DNA from: Glaciecola sp965660815
Lineage (GTDB): Bacteria > Pseudomonadota > Gammaproteobacteria > Enterobacterales > Alteromonadaceae
Length of the DNA: 64,000 nucleotides
Direction: 5' to 3'
Assembly (NCBI GenBank): GCA_965660815.1
Contig: CBFIBG010000023.1
Location: 1-64,000, forward strand
Shown here: positions 61,932 through 64,000 of the stretch, piece by piece
Layout: each line of letters opens with the position of its first letter
How positions within the stretch are numbered: the stretch's first letter is position 1
The notes under the pieces: model-generated
The model's input: the letters and a program-made list of their open reading frames with translations, nothing else
Database searches by the model: none
Told to the model about the DNA's origin: nothing
Translations under genes and position numbers: made by a program

Positions 61932-62366
61932 ATGAAACTTAATACACTTTCTCCTGCGCCGGGAGCAAACAAATCAGGTAAAAGATTAGGTCGCGGTATT
62001 GGATCTGGTCTAGGAAAAACCGGTGGCCGTGGCCATAAGGGCCAGAAAAGCCGTTCAGGTGGATCTGTAAAACCTGGATTTGAAGGCGGACAAATGCCGA
62101 TACAGCGAAGATTACCGAAATTCGGTTTTAAATCGCGTACATCATTTGTAACTGACCAAGTAACGTTAAGCGAAATTGCTAAAGTTGAAGGCGACGTTGT
62201 ATCTTTAGAAACTTTAAAGTCTGCAGGTCTTATTAAGAAAGAAATGCAAACTGTAAAAGTAATCCTAAGTGGTTCAATTGATCGCGCTGTAACTGTTAGT
62301 GGCCTAAGGGTTACTAAGGGCGCAGTTGAAGCAATTAGCGCTGCTGGCGGTAAAATAGAGGAATAA
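61932..62366 (+). CDS. rplO: Ribosomal protein uL15
   Basis: The 144-residue L15 has the long glycine- and arginine-rich N-terminal extension (KRLGRGIGSGLGKTGGRGHK) that runs into 23S rRNA. It starts three bases after the rpmD stop. Confidence 0.98.
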   Translation: MKLNTLSPAPGANKSGKRLGRGIGSGLGKTGGRGHKGQKSRSGGSVKPGFEGGQMPIQRRLPKFGFKSRTSFVTDQVTLSEIAKVEGDVVSLETLKSAGLIKKEMQTVKVILSGSIDRAVTVSGLRVTKGAVEAISAAGGKIEE

Positions 62367-62371
62367 CCTAA

Positions 62372-63682
62372 ATGGCGAAACCAGGACAGGGTTCAAATGC
62401 AGGTGGCGGTTTAAGCGAGCTTCGCTCGCGACTGTTATTCGTATTTGGCGCAATCATCGTGTTTAGGCTTGGGTCATATGTTCCCATCCCAGGTATCGAT
62501 TCAAACGTATTGTCTCAAATATTTGAGCAACAAACGGGCACAATTGTTGGCATGTTTAACATGTTTTCAGGTGGAGCTCTAGAGCGTGCATCGGTACTCG
62601 CTTTGGGAATAATGCCGTACATCACCGCTTCAATTATTATGCAGTTGTTGGCGGCTGTGCATGAGCCATTTAAAGAGTTGAAGAAAGAAGGCCAGTCTGG
62701 CCAACGTAAAATCAGTCAGTACACTAGATATTTGACTTTAGTGCTCGCGACGTTCCAATCTATTGGGATATCAACTGGTTTACCTTCAATGATCCCTGGC
62801 TTAGTGATCGACCCTGGTTTGCCTTTCTATTTTACAGCAATAATTAGTTTGGTCACCGGTACCATGTTTTTGATGTGGTTAGGTGAACAAATTACTGAGC
62901 GCGGTATTGGTAATGGTATTTCCATCTTAATATTTGCAGGGATCGTTGCTGGTTTACCAACGGCAATTGGTCAAACTGCAGAGCAAGCAAGGCAAGGAGA
63001 CATAAATCTTCTTTTCTTGTTTATATTAGGTGGGATTATTATTGCGCTTACATATTTAGTGGTGTTTGTTGAGCGTGCGCAGCGACGTATTGTTGTGAAT
63101 TATGCGAAGCGTCAACAAGGCAGAAAAGTGTTTGCAGCGCAAAGTTCCCATTTGCCTTTAAAGGTAAATATGGCAGGTGTTATACCTCCGATCTTTGCAT
63201 CAAGTATAATTTTGTTCCCTAGTACACTAGCAGGGTTAGTTGGTCAAAATGAAGCACTGTCATTTTTAACTGACTTATCTTTAATGTTGTCACCGGGACA
63301 ACCACTATATGTAATGTTGTATGCAGCAACGATTATATTCTTTTGCTTTTTCTATACAGCATTGCAGTTTAATCCGCGAGAAACTGCTGATAATCTAAAG
63401 AAATCTGGCGCTTTTGTCCCAGGGATACGACCTGGTGAGCAAACATCACGATATATAGATAAAGTGATGACAAGGTTGACCCTAGCTGGTGCTCTCTATA
63501 TTACCTTTGTTTGTTTGGTGCCTGAATTCCTACTACTGTGGTTTAACGTTCCGTTTTACTTCGGTGGTACATCGCTTCTCATTATATGTGTAGTGGTAAT
63601 GGATTTCATGGCTCAGGTGCAGACTCATTTGATGTCACATCAATATGGGGATGTTCTTAAGAAAGCTAACCTTAAAGGTTAG
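62372..63682 (+). CDS. secY: SecY preprotein translocase channel
   Basis: SecY forms the protein-conducting channel of the inner membrane with SecE and SecG. The 436-residue protein has ten membrane segments, the plug region after segment 1 and the cytosolic loops that bind SecA and ribosomes (VFVERAQRRIVVNYAKRQ). The motif FNPRETADNLKKSGAFVPGIRPG is conserved. It is the penultimate gene of the spc operon, five bases after rplO. Confidence 0.98.
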   Translation: MAKPGQGSNAGGGLSELRSRLLFVFGAIIVFRLGSYVPIPGIDSNVLSQIFEQQTGTIVGMFNMFSGGALERASVLALGIMPYITASIIMQLLAAVHEPFKELKKEGQSGQRKISQYTRYLTLVLATFQSIGISTGLPSMIPGLVIDPGLPFYFTAIISLVTGTMFLMWLGEQITERGIGNGISILIFAGIVAGLPTAIGQTAEQARQGDINLLFLFILGGIIIALTYLVVFVERAQRRIVVNYAKRQQGRKVFAAQSSHLPLKVNMAGVIPPIFASSIILFPSTLAGLVGQNEALSFLTDLSLMLSPGQPLYVMLYAATIIFFCFFYTALQFNPRETADNLKKSGAFVPGIRPGEQTSRYIDKVMTRLTLAGALYITFVCLVPEFLLLWFNVPFYFGGTSLLIICVVVMDFMAQVQTHLMSHQYGDVLKKANLKG

Positions 63683-63701
63683 TCAATTACGGAGTGATGT
63701 A

Positions 63702-63815
63702 ATGAAAGTTCGTGCATCCGTTAAAAAGATTTGCCGTAACTGCAAGATCATTAAACGTAACGGCGTTGTTAGAGTGATCTGTGTAGAGCCTAAGCATAAG
63801 CAAAGGCAAGGTTAA
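63702..63815 (+). CDS. rpmJ: Ribosomal protein bL36
   Basis: The 37-residue L36 is too short for most gene finders. It begins MKVRASVKKICRNCKIIKRN and ends EPKHKQRQG. The zinc ligands C11, C14, C27 and H32 are all present, so this is the zinc-binding form. GGAG lies at 63691-63694, 7 bases before the ATG. It closes the spc operon. Confidence 0.96.
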   Translation: MKVRASVKKICRNCKIIKRNGVVRVICVEPKHKQRQG

Positions 63816-63958
63816 TCTGTTTTCAAAACCGGTTTTTAACATTAGGTCACTGTACTGGTGGCCTAAGCTTTAAAACCTTTATTTGCAATTTTGTTACTGG
63901 GTAAGTATCCTATCGGGCTTTTTAGGCTAGTAACATTTAATTAAGAGGAGTGCTGTTA
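63816..63958 (+). promoter_or_regulatory. Alpha operon leader with possible S4 pseudoknot
   Basis: The 143 bases between rpmJ and rpsM hold a 9-bp stem with one G-U pair (63842-63850 with 63858-63866). After it, a GTTACT...AGTAAC pair encloses a further hairpin just before the AGAGGAG ribosome binding site. In Escherichia coli this place carries the pseudoknot through which S4 represses the alpha operon. The match is by position and shape, not by alignment. Confidence 0.4.
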
Positions 63959-64000
63959 ATGGCCCGTATCGCTGGCATTAACATTCCTGAACACAAACAT
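63959..64000 (+). CDS. rpsM: Ribosomal protein uS13, N-terminal part
   Basis: Only the first 14 codons are in the window: MARIAGINIPEHKH, the invariant S13 start. AGAGGAG precedes the ATG at 63959. S13 contacts the P-site tRNA in the 30S head. It is the first gene of the alpha operon, in its usual place after rpmJ. Confidence 0.95.
   Translation, partial: MARIAGINIPEHKH

Overview
This window looks like the chromosome of a marine gammaproteobacterium, most likely an Alteromonadales relative of Glaciecola, Paraglaciecola or Aliiglaciecola. The base composition is AT-leaning by eye. The pointers are the ubiE-ubiJ-ubiB operon, the gppA/rhlB/trxA/rho block, MotX of the sodium-driven flagellar motor, a large TonB-dependent receptor, a tricorn-type protease, a GlyGly-CTERM exoprotease and a TRAP transporter. 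The taxonomic call is inference; no search was run. I see no rRNA, tRNA, CRISPR array, insertion sequence or prophage. The window reads as ordinary chromosome with small accessory insertions.

Layout. 1-2.7 kb: ubiquinone genes ubiE (cut by the window edge), ubiJ and ubiB, joined by 1-nt stop/start overlaps. 2.7-9.9 kb: gppA and rhlB leftward, then trxA and rho rightward, as in enterics, but with a TPR-sulfotransferase gene between trxA and rho. 10-13.4 kb: a leftward TonB-dependent receptor whose upstream DNA carries a sigma-54 promoter candidate and two NtrC-like enhancer sites. 13.7-18.1 kb: purE-purK, a 51-residue membrane peptide, a PCu(A)C copper chaperone, a Dps-like ferritin and a periplasmic PQQ-type aldose dehydrogenase. 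18.2-24.6 kb: tricorn-like protease and a dctPQM TRAP operon with a 12-bp palindrome upstream. 25-30 kb: small conserved proteins, the CnoX/YbbN co-chaperone, a secreted zinc metallopeptidase and CsbD. 30-36 kb: a tandem repeat and a decayed coding fragment, then purA, a SMUG2-like protein, a YSC84/SYLF lipoprotein, an aldehyde dehydrogenase, a VOC protein and an HU protein. 36-44.3 kb: an NhaC-type antiporter, an 883-residue amidase fused to an inactivated PBP4B-like domain, a nucleotide-sugar dehydrogenase behind an ops-like element, a membrane protein and a glycosyltransferase. 44.4-50 kb: a LysR regulator behind a hairpin and a 58-residue gene, an alr / sugar-kinase / gcdH operon, and a periplasmic binding-like protein. 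50-54.6 kb: fre and ubiD, motX with a FliA-type promoter, purT. 54.8-64 kb: rnr-rlmB, then the spc ribosomal operon from rplN to rpmJ, and the first codons of rpsM.

How the genes fit together. Purine synthesis is represented by purE, purK, purA and purT in four places. Ubiquinone synthesis is represented by ubiE, ubiJ, ubiB and ubiD. Cell-wall metabolism is represented by alr, the amidase fusion and possibly the BadF-type kinase. The most interesting items are the amidase/PBP4B fusion, which lacks the catalytic Ser, Lys and Tyr of its second enzyme domain, and the sigma-54/NtrC architecture in front of the TonB-dependent receptor. Next come the sulfotransferase inserted between trxA and rho, the rlmB/rplN junction where the S10 operon is missing, and the terminator-like hairpin touching the LysR start codon.
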